A stretch of 64,000 nt of DNA from positions 62,001 through 126,000 of the forward strand of contig CAMIHP010000002.1 of the NCBI GenBank assembly GCA_946222005.1, in the 5' to 3' direction. This document shows positions 17,439 through 26,099 of the stretch, in pieces. Numbering within the stretch: position 1 is the stretch's first letter; each line of letters begins with the position of its first letter. Origin of the DNA: an uncultured Candidatus Saccharibacteria bacterium. GTDB lineage: Bacteria > Patescibacteriota > Saccharimonadia > Saccharimonadales > Saccharimonadaceae. The position numbers and the translations under genes were made by a program. Under the pieces are notes generated by a model. The model had not been told where the DNA came from. It worked only from the letters and a program-made list of their open reading frames with translations, and ran no database searches.

Positions 17439-17822
17439 ATGAAAATAGAAGATGGCTTTGCAACGGAGAAGCGTAGTACGTCGCCAACATCCCCATCGTC
17501 CACGCAAGTGCAGGTCAAAGGTGCGGCTAACCCTGGTTTGATTGCAGCGGTGATCGGCGGTGTGATCGTGGCGGCGGCGCTCGGATTTCTTGGCGGTATG
17601 CAGGTCAATAGCCGCAGCACATCGAGCCAAAGTGGACCTGGTGGCCATGGTATGATGGGTAGTCAAACCAGCCAGGGGAATATGTCGCCACCAGGCCAAG
17701 CAGGGCAGTCGGCGGGCAGCGGCAACCAGCCAAGCGCACCGTCAAATGGAGCAAATACCACTACGCAAACCCAGCAAGGTACCACCCAACAAACCACGCA
17801 AGATACGACCAAGAATACCTAA
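17439..17822 (+). CDS. Small anchored protein with Gln/Thr/Ser-rich tail
   Basis: This 127-residue protein of no recognised family has a ~30-residue polar N-terminus, one Gly/Ala-rich membrane helix (GLIAAVIGGVIVAAALGFLGG, ~33-53), and then ~75 residues of Ser, Gly, Gln, Thr and Pro ending in repeated TTQ. It looks like a surface-exposed disordered stalk. Strong SD AAAGGAG and a good terminator shared with the convergent dsbA-like gene mark it as a real transcription unit. Confidence 0.75.
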   Translation: MKIEDGFATEKRSTSPTSPSSTQVQVKGAANPGLIAAVIGGVIVAAALGFLGGMQVNSRSTSSQSGPGGHGMMGSQTSQGNMSPPGQAGQSAGSGNQPSAPSNGANTTTQTQQGTTQQTTQDTTKNT

Positions 17823-17832
17823 TACTAATAAT

Positions 17833-17861
17833 AAAACCACCTCTGATATGAGGTGGTTTTT
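17833..17861. terminator. Bidirectional terminator between convergent genes
   Basis: An 11-bp stem AAAACCACCTC / GAGGTGGTTTT with loop TGATAT; T-runs on both strands serve the 17439 gene (+) and the 17880 gene (-). Confidence 0.9.
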
Positions 17862-17879
17862 GGCTTACTGGAGCAAGGA

Positions 17880-18647
17880 TTATTGTGGTAAGGAGATGCC
17901 CTTTTCTTTGAGGGCTGGCTCGATGACGAGCTTGCCAAAGGCGTCGGCATCGGCCCACACTTGGCGCGCATCTGAGCTGCCTGAGGTGGTGAGTTTGCCG
18001 TCCTTGACGTATTGATTGGTTACATTCTTGCCATTGACAAGAATAGCTGGTGTGGCGCTGGCGGCATTTTGAGCGCCAGCCAGCGATTTATCGAAGGCGA
18101 TCTTTTTCTTGATCCGAGCACCTGAGCGGTCGGCCTCGGCGAGGTCGGTCTTGAAGCGGTTGACATCAAGGCCAAGCCCCTGTGCAGTGGTGGCGAAGTA
18201 GTTGGTACGTTCTGTGCCATCGAGTGACTGCCACGAATTTTGTTCGGTGTAGAGCTTATCGTGCATTTCCCAATATTTGCCTTGAAAGCCAGCTGATTCG
18301 GCGGCTGCTGCTGCCGCGAGTGCGTTGGGGTGGATAGACGAGAGAGGGTTGTTGCGGAAGATGAGCTGCACGTGATCCTTGTATTTCTCAGTGACTGCCT
18401 TGAGTGCGGGCGAGGCTTGCGAACAGCCAGGGCACTGGAAGTCTCCATATTCGATGATTGTTACCTTGGGCGTTTTGCTCCCATGGGTATGGTCGGCGAT
18501 GTCGCCATTTTGGCTACTGGCGCTTTGTACCTGCAATGGGTCGATGCCCGACAGATTGATAGACTCACCTTGGCGCGACAGCCACACGAGCCCACCTAAG
18601 ATTGCGAGGCAGAGCACTGCAAAGATCAGCCATGATTTTTTTGTCAT
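17880..18647 (-). CDS. DsbA-like thiol-disulfide oxidoreductase, membrane-anchored
   Basis: This 255-residue protein has an N-terminal membrane helix (residues ~5-24), a ~40-residue linker, then a thioredoxin/DsbA-fold domain. The active site CPGC is at 72-75 in YGDFQCPGC, and the cis-Pro loop is probably ATPAILVNG. It resembles BdbD/DsbA family proteins that introduce disulfides into exported proteins; the domain faces outside. SD GGAGG lies before ATG. The partner quinone reductase (DsbB/VKOR) is not in the window. Confidence 0.92.
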   Translation of the reverse strand: MTKKSWLIFAVLCLAILGGLVWLSRQGESINLSGIDPLQVQSASSQNGDIADHTHGSKTPKVTIIEYGDFQCPGCSQASPALKAVTEKYKDHVQLIFRNNPLSSIHPNALAAAAAAESAGFQGKYWEMHDKLYTEQNSWQSLDGTERTNYFATTAQGLGLDVNRFKTDLAEADRSGARIKKKIAFDKSLAGAQNAASATPAILVNGKNVTNQYVKDGKLTTSGSSDARQVWADADAFGKLVIEPALKEKGISLPQ

Positions 18648-18770
18648 AAACGAAACATTCCTCCTTATTCTTGCATATTATATCGTGCCCGAGAAGCCGA
18701 ATCAAGCTGACAGAGGTGCTGCGCGGGCTAAAGCATTGAGCCGATCAGGTGAGTGCGCTACAATGATGGC

Positions 18771-19793
18771 ATGGAAACGCTCATGATCATCATCTTTGCT
18801 ATCTTTGTGATTGCCCTCATCCTGGCTGGTAGTGCATGGCCTGATATACCGCCGGTGAGCCAATACGAGCTCGAGCGGCGTCGCCAGCAGAATAATCGCA
18901 CAGCGATTCACCAGTTGCGGCGCATTGCTGTCTACGACGATCTCGTTTCGCTCCAGCGCTGCGTGGTGGCGCTATTGCTGGTGCTGATGGTGATGGCAAG
19001 TATTGGGGCATTTGACTTTGGTGGTGGTGTGCTGGTTGCGCTCGCGGTGGCACTGCTCTATGGTGGTGTGGGGCGGATTAGCTGGGTGCACGCGATTGCC
19101 CAGCGCCTCTATAATGCAGTCGAGCCGAGCTTCGTTAGTTTTGCCGGGCGGTTCCCGCGAGTGGTGCGCATTGTTCGTTCGTTTGTGCCGCCAGTAGAGA
19201 CGAATCTTCGCCTAGGGTCGCGAGCTGAGCTTGAACATCTGGTGCGTCATGCTCGGCCGTCAGTCTTGCCGCCAGTCGAGCGTGAGCAAGCGCTGGGGAG
19301 CTTGACTTTTGCGCGTAAGACAGTCGAAACAGTCATGGTGCCGCGCAATGCTATCAAGACGGTCGAGCAAGATGCCATGGTGGGGCCGCTGTTACTCGAT
19401 GAATTGCACCGCACCGGGCATAGTCGCTTCCCAGTGGTGGATGGCGACATTGATCATATTATTGGCGTGCTACACACCCGCGACTTTATGTCGCTTAAGG
19501 AGGCAGTGTCGGCTCAGGTGCAAACGGTGATGGACCCAAACGTGTACTACATCGATGGGGCACAGTCGCTCGAGCAAGCCTTAGGTGCGTTTATTAAGAC
19601 GCGCCAACAGGTCTTCATTGTCGTCAATACGTATCGTGAGACGGTGGGGATGGTGACGCTGGACGATTGTATTGAAGCCTTGCTTGGTCATGCTCCCACA
19701 GCGGATGATGACGAGGTATATAGCCAGCCAGTAGCATTGCCCGAACCCACGCAGCCGCGCGCCCTCCCCATGGGCGAGCAGAATGATGCCTGA
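18771..19793 (+). CDS. CBS-domain membrane protein, CorC/HlyC-like
   Basis: This 340-residue protein has one N-terminal helix (LMIIIFAIFVIALIL), two further helices (~65-105), then a tandem CBS module (~175-300) with MVPRNAIKTVE, SRFPVVDGDIDHIIGVLHTRDFM and VMDPNVYYID, typical of CorC/UPF0053 proteins. The transmembrane part is shorter than a full DUF21 domain. The role is possibly ion efflux or adenosine-nucleotide sensing. Start is ATG 18771: TACAAT ends 6 bases upstream (leaderless). An in-frame start six codons earlier would overlap the -10. Confidence 0.82.
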   Translation: METLMIIIFAIFVIALILAGSAWPDIPPVSQYELERRRQQNNRTAIHQLRRIAVYDDLVSLQRCVVALLLVLMVMASIGAFDFGGGVLVALAVALLYGGVGRISWVHAIAQRLYNAVEPSFVSFAGRFPRVVRIVRSFVPPVETNLRLGSRAELEHLVRHARPSVLPPVEREQALGSLTFARKTVETVMVPRNAIKTVEQDAMVGPLLLDELHRTGHSRFPVVDGDIDHIIGVLHTRDFMSLKEAVSAQVQTVMDPNVYYIDGAQSLEQALGAFIKTRQQVFIVVNTYRETVGMVTLDDCIEALLGHAPTADDDEVYSQPVALPEPTQPRALPMGEQNDA

Positions 19794-19816
19794 AATTGTG
19801 GTATAATCTAACAGAT

Positions 19817-21598
19817 ATGACACAACGAATACTTGCCAACCAAACGCCGGATTACACCGGTCAAACCATCACTGTGGCCGGCTGGGTACACGCACGGCGT
19901 GACCATGGTGGCCTGATTTTCATCGACCTGCGCGACCATACTGGCCTGGTGCAACTGGTCGTCAGCCCTGAGCAAACTGCGGCCTTTGCCCTGGCGGAGC
20001 ATGCCCGCGACGAGTATGTCCTGCGAGCCCGTGGCGAGGTCCGCCAGCGTGGTGAGGGCCTAGCCAACCCCAATATTGCCAGTGGTAGCATCGAGCTTGT
20101 GGTAAGCGAGCTAGAGGTGCTGAACAAAGCCGAGACGCTGCCTATCCAGCCCTTTAGCGAGACCAACCAAGCGGGTGAAGACCTGCGCTTTGCCTACCGC
20201 TACCTCGACCTGCGCCGGCCTAAGCTACAAACAATGCTGCGCCGCCGCGCCGATATGTACCGCCGCATGCGCCAGTATATGGACGAGCGCGATTTCATCG
20301 AAATCCAAACGCCGATTTTGGCTAATTCCAGCCCCGAGGGTGCGCGTGACTTCCTCATCCCCAGCCGCTTGCAAGAAGGCAAATTCTACGCTCTGCCACA
20401 AGCACCGCAGCAGTTTAAGCAGCTGCTGATGGTTGGTGGTGTGCCGCGCTACTACCAGCTGGCTGCTTGCTTCCGCGACGAAGACCCGCGCGCCGATCGC
20501 CTGTATGGTGAGTTTTACCAGCTGGATCTCGAGATGAGCTTTGTGGAGGATGGTGAGCAGGTCCGCCAGATGATGGAGCCACTGATGCAGCAGCTGGTGA
20601 CGGACTTTGCTGGCAAAACACTGCTAGACCTCAGCAACCTCCCAGCTGGTGATGGCCAGCCTATCCCGCGCATCCCATATCAAACTGCCATGGAAACCTA
20701 TGGTAGCGACAAGCCAGATTTGCGCTTTGGTATGGAGCTTGTTGAGCTAACGGACGTGTTTGCCGACACCGAATTTGGCGTGTTCAAAAATGCTGAGTGT
20801 ATTAAGGCAATCTGCGTCACAAACGGCGCGTCGCTCAGCCGCAAGCAGATCGATGGCTTTACTCAAATCGCCAAAGCCGAGGGCGCAGGTGGTCTTGCTT
20901 ACATTACTTACCAAGATGGCGCAGCCAAGAGTCCAATTGCTAAGTTCCTGAGCGAAGAAGAGCTGGCTGCTATCCAAGCCAAGACGGGGGCTAAGGACGG
21001 CGATGCAGTCTTCTTTGGGGCTGATACGCGCCCAGTAGTTAATGCAGTGCTAGGGCGGCTGCGTAGTGAGTTTGCCGAGCACTTTGGCCTAAAGGATCCG
21101 CAAGTGGTGGCGCTGGCCTGGATTATCGATTTCCCATTCTACGAGTGGGATGAGCATGCGCGCAGGCTCGACTTTGGTCACAATCCCTTTAGCATGCCAA
21201 AGGGTGGGCTCAGCACTTTGCAAGCCGCCCAGACGGATGACGATAAGTTAGCTATTCTGGCCGACCAGTTCGATATGGTGATGAACGGCTACGAAATCTG
21301 CAGCGGCGGTGTGCGTAACCATAACCCGGCCGTACTGTATGAAGTATTTGGGCTGCTCGGCTATAGCCGGCAGTATGTGGAAGAGAAGTTTGGCGCTATG
21401 CTGCGGGCCTTTACCTACGGTGCGCCGCCACACGCGGGCTGTGCCTTTGGTATTGACCGCATCCTGATGGAGCTAATCGGCGAGCACAACGTCCGCGAAA
21501 CCCTGGCTTTCCCTAAAAATGGCAGCGGTGTCGACGTCATGATGGACTCACCCGCGCAGGTAGAACCCGGGCAGCTGAAGGAGCTGGGGTTGTTGTGA
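19817..21598 (+). CDS. aspS: Aspartyl-tRNA synthetase
   Basis: This 593-residue bacterial-type class II enzyme has an N-terminal OB anticodon domain (VAGWVHARRDHGGLIFIDLRDHTG), then motif 2 (FRDEDPRADRLYGEFYQLD), the bacterial GAD insertion domain (~300-410) and motif 3 (GIDRILMELIG). It charges tRNA-Asp, and possibly tRNA-Asn if the cell uses GatCAB. TATAAT ends 9 bases before ATG 19817, so it is a leaderless candidate. The following P-loop gene starts within its stop codon. Confidence 0.97.
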   Translation: MTQRILANQTPDYTGQTITVAGWVHARRDHGGLIFIDLRDHTGLVQLVVSPEQTAAFALAEHARDEYVLRARGEVRQRGEGLANPNIASGSIELVVSELEVLNKAETLPIQPFSETNQAGEDLRFAYRYLDLRRPKLQTMLRRRADMYRRMRQYMDERDFIEIQTPILANSSPEGARDFLIPSRLQEGKFYALPQAPQQFKQLLMVGGVPRYYQLAACFRDEDPRADRLYGEFYQLDLEMSFVEDGEQVRQMMEPLMQQLVTDFAGKTLLDLSNLPAGDGQPIPRIPYQTAMETYGSDKPDLRFGMELVELTDVFADTEFGVFKNAECIKAICVTNGASLSRKQIDGFTQIAKAEGAGGLAYITYQDGAAKSPIAKFLSEEELAAIQAKTGAKDGDAVFFGADTRPVVNAVLGRLRSEFAEHFGLKDPQVVALAWIIDFPFYEWDEHARRLDFGHNPFSMPKGGLSTLQAAQTDDDKLAILADQFDMVMNGYEICSGGVRNHNPAVLYEVFGLLGYSRQYVEEKFGAMLRAFTYGAPPHAGCAFGIDRILMELIGEHNVRETLAFPKNGSGVDVMMDSPAQVEPGQLKELGLL

Positions 21599-22128
21599 CA
21601 GCTTACCTCGTCACTGGTGTTGCAGGCTCTGGCAAGACAACATTGCGTAACATATTTCGCAGTCGAGGATACCAAACATACGACATCGACGAAGGCTTTG
21701 CGGGGTGGGTGCACAAAGAGACGAATATCCCAGCGGTAGAGATTGATGAGCCAGTAGAGCCGCTTAATTTACATCATGAATGGCGAATTATCAGTAGTAG
21801 GTTGGAGAATATTATACGGCAGTCTCATGGACTGATGGGCGTCTTTGGCTCGGCCCATGATTTGTATCAGTATGCATATTTGTTTGACGCTATTTTTCTC
21901 CTTGAGTATCCGAGCGAGGAAGTCTTGCGGCAGCGAATCGCTCAGCGTCCAGCCGGTAGCTACGGTCAGGAACCTGGCGAGCTAGAAAATATCATTCGCT
22001 ATTGGCCAGTCTACGAAGATAGCTTTCGGAAGATTGGCGCAACAACCATAGATTGCACGCAGCCGAGTGACACAGTGTTGCGGACAATCCTCACGCAAGT
22101 AGATCCACAAGCAAAGGACGTTCTATGA
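21595..22128 (+). CDS. P-loop nucleotide kinase-like protein
   Basis: This 177-residue AAA_18-like/adenylate-kinase-fold protein has Walker A GVAGSGKTT at residues ~7-15 and a later DAIFLLEYPSEEVLRQRIAQRP resembling the LID/arginine region of small-molecule kinases. GTG start overlaps the aspS TGA by 4 bases and its own TGA overlaps the next ATG. The trio is thus one operon. The substrate is not evident; such genes often phosphorylate nucleosides or shikimate-like small molecules. Confidence 0.72.
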   Translation: MTAYLVTGVAGSGKTTLRNIFRSRGYQTYDIDEGFAGWVHKETNIPAVEIDEPVEPLNLHHEWRIISSRLENIIRQSHGLMGVFGSAHDLYQYAYLFDAIFLLEYPSEEVLRQRIAQRPAGSYGQEPGELENIIRYWPVYEDSFRKIGATTIDCTQPSDTVLRTILTQVDPQAKDVL

Positions 22129-22550
22129 GCTGGGATCTCACCGCAATCAAAACAAAACGTCATGTCCAGTCGGTTAGCGACCTGACGGAAGAAGACTGCG
22201 TGCCGCTCGAGCACCAGCAGATGATTACCGAGCTCAAAAAGATTGCCAAAGCATGCGATGCGCAGCTAGACACGCGCGACCCGTCGTGGCTTGTGATGGA
22301 GAAGAAAGAGTGGCTGATCGAATTCAGCCTGAGCAAACATAGGGAGCAACTCATCACGATGGGGCTGCGCGTCAGGGGTAGTAGGGAGCCAACAGAGGTA
22401 TTTGCGTATCTTATCCAACAGCTTGGCATGCGGCTGGTGGAATGGAGCACTGGCGAGTTCCTGGATCTATCCAAGCAGAGCAGCTTCGGTCGCTGGCAGG
22501 GGTGGAGTGATCGGGTGCTGCGAGACCTTGCAAAGTCACGAAAATCATAA
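22125..22550 (+). CDS. Hypothetical protein in the aspS operon
   Basis: This 141-residue soluble, mixed alpha/beta protein of no recognised family is coupled by an ATGA overlap to the P-loop kinase. It has no membrane segment or obvious catalytic motif. A Trp-rich stretch (SWLVMEKKEWLIEF) and a C-terminal WQGWSDRVLRDL are the only landmarks. Confidence 0.7.
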   Translation: MSWDLTAIKTKRHVQSVSDLTEEDCVPLEHQQMITELKKIAKACDAQLDTRDPSWLVMEKKEWLIEFSLSKHREQLITMGLRVRGSREPTEVFAYLIQQLGMRLVEWSTGEFLDLSKQSSFGRWQGWSDRVLRDLAKSRKS

Positions 22551-22592
22551 GTGTGTTGCGCGTGTAATAAGAATAAAATAGAGACTAGCTAG

Positions 22593-23255
22593 TTACGATA
22601 GCTCTATCGTTTCTATCCGCTTATACTTCACTCCAACCTCAGTTGCCGCTGCTGTGCAAAGTGTATCAATCAATCCCTTGCCAGCATCGCTCAAGATAGC
22701 GTCATGAACAGGGAAGGCCAGGCGCGGGGCGACGGCCTGCAAGAAGCTGCGTGCCTCGGAGAACTTGAGCCATGGTGCAGCTACAGGCAGGGCGAGGACG
22801 TCGATGGGGCGCTGAGGCAAAGCGAAGGAATCGCCAGGGTAGTAGATACGATTGTTGATCAGCGCGGCAAGGTTGTGGAGGTGCGGAATGTCTGGGCTTA
22901 CTACAGCATGCTCACCGCCAAAAAACTCAAGCGTGAATGGCCCAATCTGGTATGTATCACCAGGCACCGCGGCTATTGCATGACGGACAGAGAGTATGCC
23001 TTCTGGTAGAGATATCGTTGTACTATCTACAACGATATCATCAACACTTATAATCTCTGCTTCAGGAAATGCCTGTATAATACGCTTGATGAGCGCAGGG
23101 CTACAGTGGTCGGGATGCGCATGGGTAATGAGAACTGCCGCGACTTGCTGCGGCATAGCAAAATCGTCGGTGTATACGCCTGGGTCGACGACCAAGCTTT
23201 GGCCGTCAATTGTAATAGTAAAGCAAGAGTGGGCGAATTTAGTCAGCGTTGTCAT
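22593..23255 (-). CDS. Metallo-beta-lactamase-fold hydrolase
   Basis: This 220-residue MBL-fold protein has the dinuclear metal motif THAHPDHC (~residue 44), a downstream GGEHAVV and GDSF metal-binding aspartate, and a final PVHDAILS histidine. It belongs to the UPF0173/L-ascorbate-6-phosphate-lactonase-like branch of small single-domain enzymes; the substrate is unknown. TATACT on the minus strand ends 6 bases before ATG (leaderless). It is a single-gene unit convergent with the aspS operon. Confidence 0.87.
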   Translation of the reverse strand: MTTLTKFAHSCFTITIDGQSLVVDPGVYTDDFAMPQQVAAVLITHAHPDHCSPALIKRIIQAFPEAEIISVDDIVVDSTTISLPEGILSVRHAIAAVPGDTYQIGPFTLEFFGGEHAVVSPDIPHLHNLAALINNRIYYPGDSFALPQRPIDVLALPVAAPWLKFSEARSFLQAVAPRLAFPVHDAILSDAGKGLIDTLCTAAATEVGVKYKRIETIELS

Positions 23256-23537
23256 ACATCTAGTATAGCGGAGAAGAGGGCAAAGTGATAGGTTGTTTCT
23301 TGCCGTGGTACTGGTTGAGAATATTTGACTGGTGTCAGTAACTAGAGGGCTCCCTATAGTAGAGATACATATGTACGCTCAAAAATCGCTTCCCAGTGTA
23401 AGAACTGAGAAGTTTAGCCATGGCGTAGTAGCATTTTCTGATATTTCACAGAGAAAATAGTAGGTAGGAGAGAGATAGTCCTGAAAGTAAGCTAGGAAAT
23501 CATTGTGCTATCACCCGAAATGTGACATTATAGCTGT
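23256..23537 (+). other. Intergenic stretch
   Basis: 282 bases between two divergent leaderless genes. I see no coding sequence and no RNA structure I can support. Confidence 0.4.
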
Positions 23538-24119
23538 ATGAATAAAACCATTCTCTTTGTGCCGGGCTTCCAAGAAGGGCGCGCCGACCGCGATTACGAT
23601 ACACTTATGAACCGCTGGCGAGCGATGGGCTACGCAGTGGAATTTGTACCAATTCAATGGCATCGCACTATGCAAAAACAGTGGTTGCAGACGCTACAAG
23701 AGCGGTATCAGCAGTATGATCCAGCTGAGACCATCCTGGCTGGTTTCTCATTTGGGGCGTGTATTGCGTTCTTGGCGGCGTGTGAGCAAGCACCAAGTGA
23801 GCTGTGGCTCTTCTCGCTGTCGCCATCATTTGCAGAGTGTGCAGAGTATTGGTCTAAGCGTGACTGGCGCGTGATCGGTAAGCAGCGGCTCGAATATGCC
23901 AAGCAGGTGAGCTTGGTAGCGGCTGCGCAGCGTATTACGTGCCCTGTGCAGATTTTCGTTGGCTCGGAGGAGTTTATTAAGTGGCCAGAGATGAAACTTG
24001 TCTTTGATACTGCCGTGCAACATATCCCCACCGTCCATGGCACAGTAGTAGAAGGCGCTGGGCATGCGGTAGATGATCCGCGGTATGTGGCGGCAGTGTG
24101 CGACGCAATAGAGCGGTAG
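23538..24119 (+). CDS. Small alpha/beta hydrolase
   Basis: This 193-residue alpha/beta-hydrolase fold protein has LFVPGFQEG as the oxyanion-hole strand, nucleophile elbow AGFSFGA (Ser ~76), an acid residue near FVGSEEF and a C-terminal histidine in VEGAGHAVDDP. Size resembles serine-hydrolase RBBP9/YdeN-type or small esterases. It has no signal peptide and is cytoplasmic. Convergent with the next gene across a hairpin. Confidence 0.82.
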   Translation: MNKTILFVPGFQEGRADRDYDTLMNRWRAMGYAVEFVPIQWHRTMQKQWLQTLQERYQQYDPAETILAGFSFGACIAFLAACEQAPSELWLFSLSPSFAECAEYWSKRDWRVIGKQRLEYAKQVSLVAAAQRITCPVQIFVGSEEFIKWPEMKLVFDTAVQHIPTVHGTVVEGAGHAVDDPRYVAAVCDAIER

Positions 24120-24129
24120 CTATGGAACT

Positions 24130-24154
24130 ACGCTAGCCGTTTCCTGGCTAGCGT
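24130..24154. terminator. Hairpin between convergent hydrolase genes
   Basis: A 9-bp perfect stem ACGCTAGCC / GGCTAGCGT with loop GTTTCCT. The U-tract is weak on both sides, so termination efficiency is uncertain. Confidence 0.5.
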
Positions 24155-24171
24155 GAGCTTGAGCTTTAGCT

Positions 24172-25119
24172 TTATTGTATGTGCTTTGTCTCTACGTCCT
24201 GCCAGTCGTTGTTGTGCCGGAGCTCGGCGCTGTCACCAGCGAAGACCGCTTTTGCTTCGGTATTGTCGCTCAGCGTCCAGAGGAACCAGGCGGTCATGTA
24301 GGCATCGCCATATTCGAGGACATCTTTGTGACCAACGGTCTTGCGCCGCGCGATGACGCTCGGCTTATCTGCATTAAGAGCGCGGAAGTTCTGCTGCAAG
24401 TCGCTCAGTGGGCTAATGGCGAGGTTGTCGCTTGGGCCAGTGCCAGCCATCATGTAGGTGGCTGTCTTGAGCTTGCTGGTGTCGTAGTGCCAGTTGTTGT
24501 CGTTTGCGGTGCCATGGCCGACGGCGCTAGCAGTGTAGAGGGAGGTATAGCGGTTACTATTGCCGTATTTTGTGGCGGCATTGATAGCACCGGCACCACC
24601 TTGGGAGTGTCCAGCGATACCGATTTTCCTTGTATTGACGAAGTCCTTAATGGGGCTGCTCTCGGCAGTGTTGAGCTCTAGTGCAGCATCAAGCATGATC
24701 GATGTCGTTGCGCCAGTGCCTGGCCAGCCATCCTCATTACCAATGACAACAAAACCCCAGCTGGCCAAATGCTCGAAGATTGGCGCATAAGTAGACGCGT
24801 AGGTGGCGGTGCCATTGACCATCAGCACAAGTGGGAAGGTTTGGCCCGGAGCGGTGCGCTGTGGAGTGTAGATGTGATACTCTTTGATGGCTGCGCTATC
24901 GCTGCGATGAGTGTGGTGCGCAACGCGGTAGGGGCCAGGCTTAGTATAACGCTGCTCTAATGTGCCACTGGGGCTCAATTTCGCAGCATAATCCTTCGCC
25001 ACGCCGTCATCGCCAGTGATGCTTTGGTTGAGGTAATTCATATAAAGCACAAGCAGCACAAAGCACACGAAAAGTATTGCTATGATGATACCCAGAATTT
25101 TCAGAAGTTTTTTCGCCAT
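24172..25119 (-). CDS. Membrane-anchored alpha/beta hydrolase (chlorophyllase/dienelactone-type)
   Basis: This 315-residue protein has a strong N-terminal membrane helix (LLKILGIIIAILFVCFVLLVL) and an external alpha/beta-hydrolase domain. HIYTPQRTAPGQTFPLVLMVNG is the oxyanion-hole region, GIAGHSQGGAG is the nucleophile elbow, and SVIARRKTVGHKDVLEYG carries the likely catalytic His. The fold branch includes polyester/cutinase-like and acetylxylan esterases. The start is ATG 25119 behind AAGGAC, not the upstream methionine. Its probable role is a surface esterase acting on lipids or acylated glycans. Confidence 0.83.
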   Translation of the reverse strand: MAKKLLKILGIIIAILFVCFVLLVLYMNYLNQSITGDDGVAKDYAAKLSPSGTLEQRYTKPGPYRVAHHTHRSDSAAIKEYHIYTPQRTAPGQTFPLVLMVNGTATYASTYAPIFEHLASWGFVVIGNEDGWPGTGATTSIMLDAALELNTAESSPIKDFVNTRKIGIAGHSQGGAGAINAATKYGNSNRYTSLYTASAVGHGTANDNNWHYDTSKLKTATYMMAGTGPSDNLAISPLSDLQQNFRALNADKPSVIARRKTVGHKDVLEYGDAYMTAWFLWTLSDNTEAKAVFAGDSAELRHNNDWQDVETKHIQ

Positions 25120-25325
25120 CGGTATGTCCTTATTCGGTTCAATAATACTAGTAATATTATCTACTATACACCGGGTGCATAGTAATGGCAAGGGAGAGTG
25201 ATTTCTTTTTTACACGGTATATTTTGGCTCTGCTAGTAAGAGATCAAGTAGCTTTACCTCTTGGCTATGGCAGTGAAGCGCCTAAGCATTGCACTCACAA
25301 GAGCCAACGGTATATACTGATGAGC

Positions 25326-26099
25326 ATGTACGAACAAGAACTTCATACCGCGCAGCGGATTGCTCGCGAGGCGGGCGATATTATGCGCCGCTATTTTGAT
25401 GGCGACCAACAGCGCCAGACCAAGGCGGATGGCACGCCAGTGACAATTGCCGATACAACAATCAACTCGCTGGTGATCCAGCGCCTTCACGAGACCTTCC
25501 CGGACGATGGCGTCATTGGCGAAGAGGAGAGCACGACGGGCTATGGCCTCGGGCGGAAGTGGCTGTGCGACCCGGTTGACGGCACAAAAGCCTTTACCTG
25601 GGGTGTACCCACAGCAATGTTTTCGCTTGCACTGGTAGTTGATGGTGTGCCAACCGTCGGTGTTGGTTATGAACCAATGACAGATCGGCTCTACTGGGCA
25701 GTGCGTGGCCATGGTGCCTTTTGCAACGGTACGCGGCTGCAGGTGAATCACCAGACGCTTGCGGAGGGGATCTTTGCGGCGTCGTGCAGCTATGCGAATA
25801 TCCGCCGCCATAAGTATTATGATAAGCTGATCGAACGCAAGGTGAGTACAGCAAGCATTAGTGGTGCAGTAGCCAAGAGTGTTCGCGTGGCTGAGGGGCG
25901 CTTCGTTGGGTATTATGCCGAGAAGGTGAATGCGTATGATATGGCAGCAGTGCACGTTATTGTTGAGGAGGCTGGCGGTAAGGTTACGAGTGTATCAGGC
26001 CAGCCGCTTAATTATGCGCAGCCATTTTGTGGTGCGCTTGTGTCTAATGGCGCTGTGCACGATGAGCTGATAGCAATAGTGTGCAGTGAGTGCTCATAA
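25326..26099 (+). CDS. Inositol-monophosphatase-family phosphatase
   Basis: This 257-residue Mg2+-dependent, Li+-sensitive-type phosphatase has EE of VIGEEES, DPVDGTKAF (canonical DP[IL]DGT) and a C-terminal AYDMAAVHVIVEEAGG (WD/YD-x-A-A). Substrates in the family include inositol-1-P, histidinol-P and PAP. The start is ATG 25326, with TATACT ending 7 bases upstream; the ATG at 25320 would be too close to the -10. Its 3' end overlaps the convergent polymerase gene by 6 bases. Confidence 0.88.
   Translation: MYEQELHTAQRIAREAGDIMRRYFDGDQQRQTKADGTPVTIADTTINSLVIQRLHETFPDDGVIGEEESTTGYGLGRKWLCDPVDGTKAFTWGVPTAMFSLALVVDGVPTVGVGYEPMTDRLYWAVRGHGAFCNGTRLQVNHQTLAEGIFAASCSYANIRRHKYYDKLIERKVSTASISGAVAKSVRVAEGRFVGYYAEKVNAYDMAAVHVIVEEAGGKVTSVSGQPLNYAQPFCGALVSNGAVHDELIAIVCSECS

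Noticed and set aside
24175..24681. 168-codon plus-strand ORF
   Set aside because: Antisense to the GHSQGG hydrolase; Val/Gly-rich shadow.
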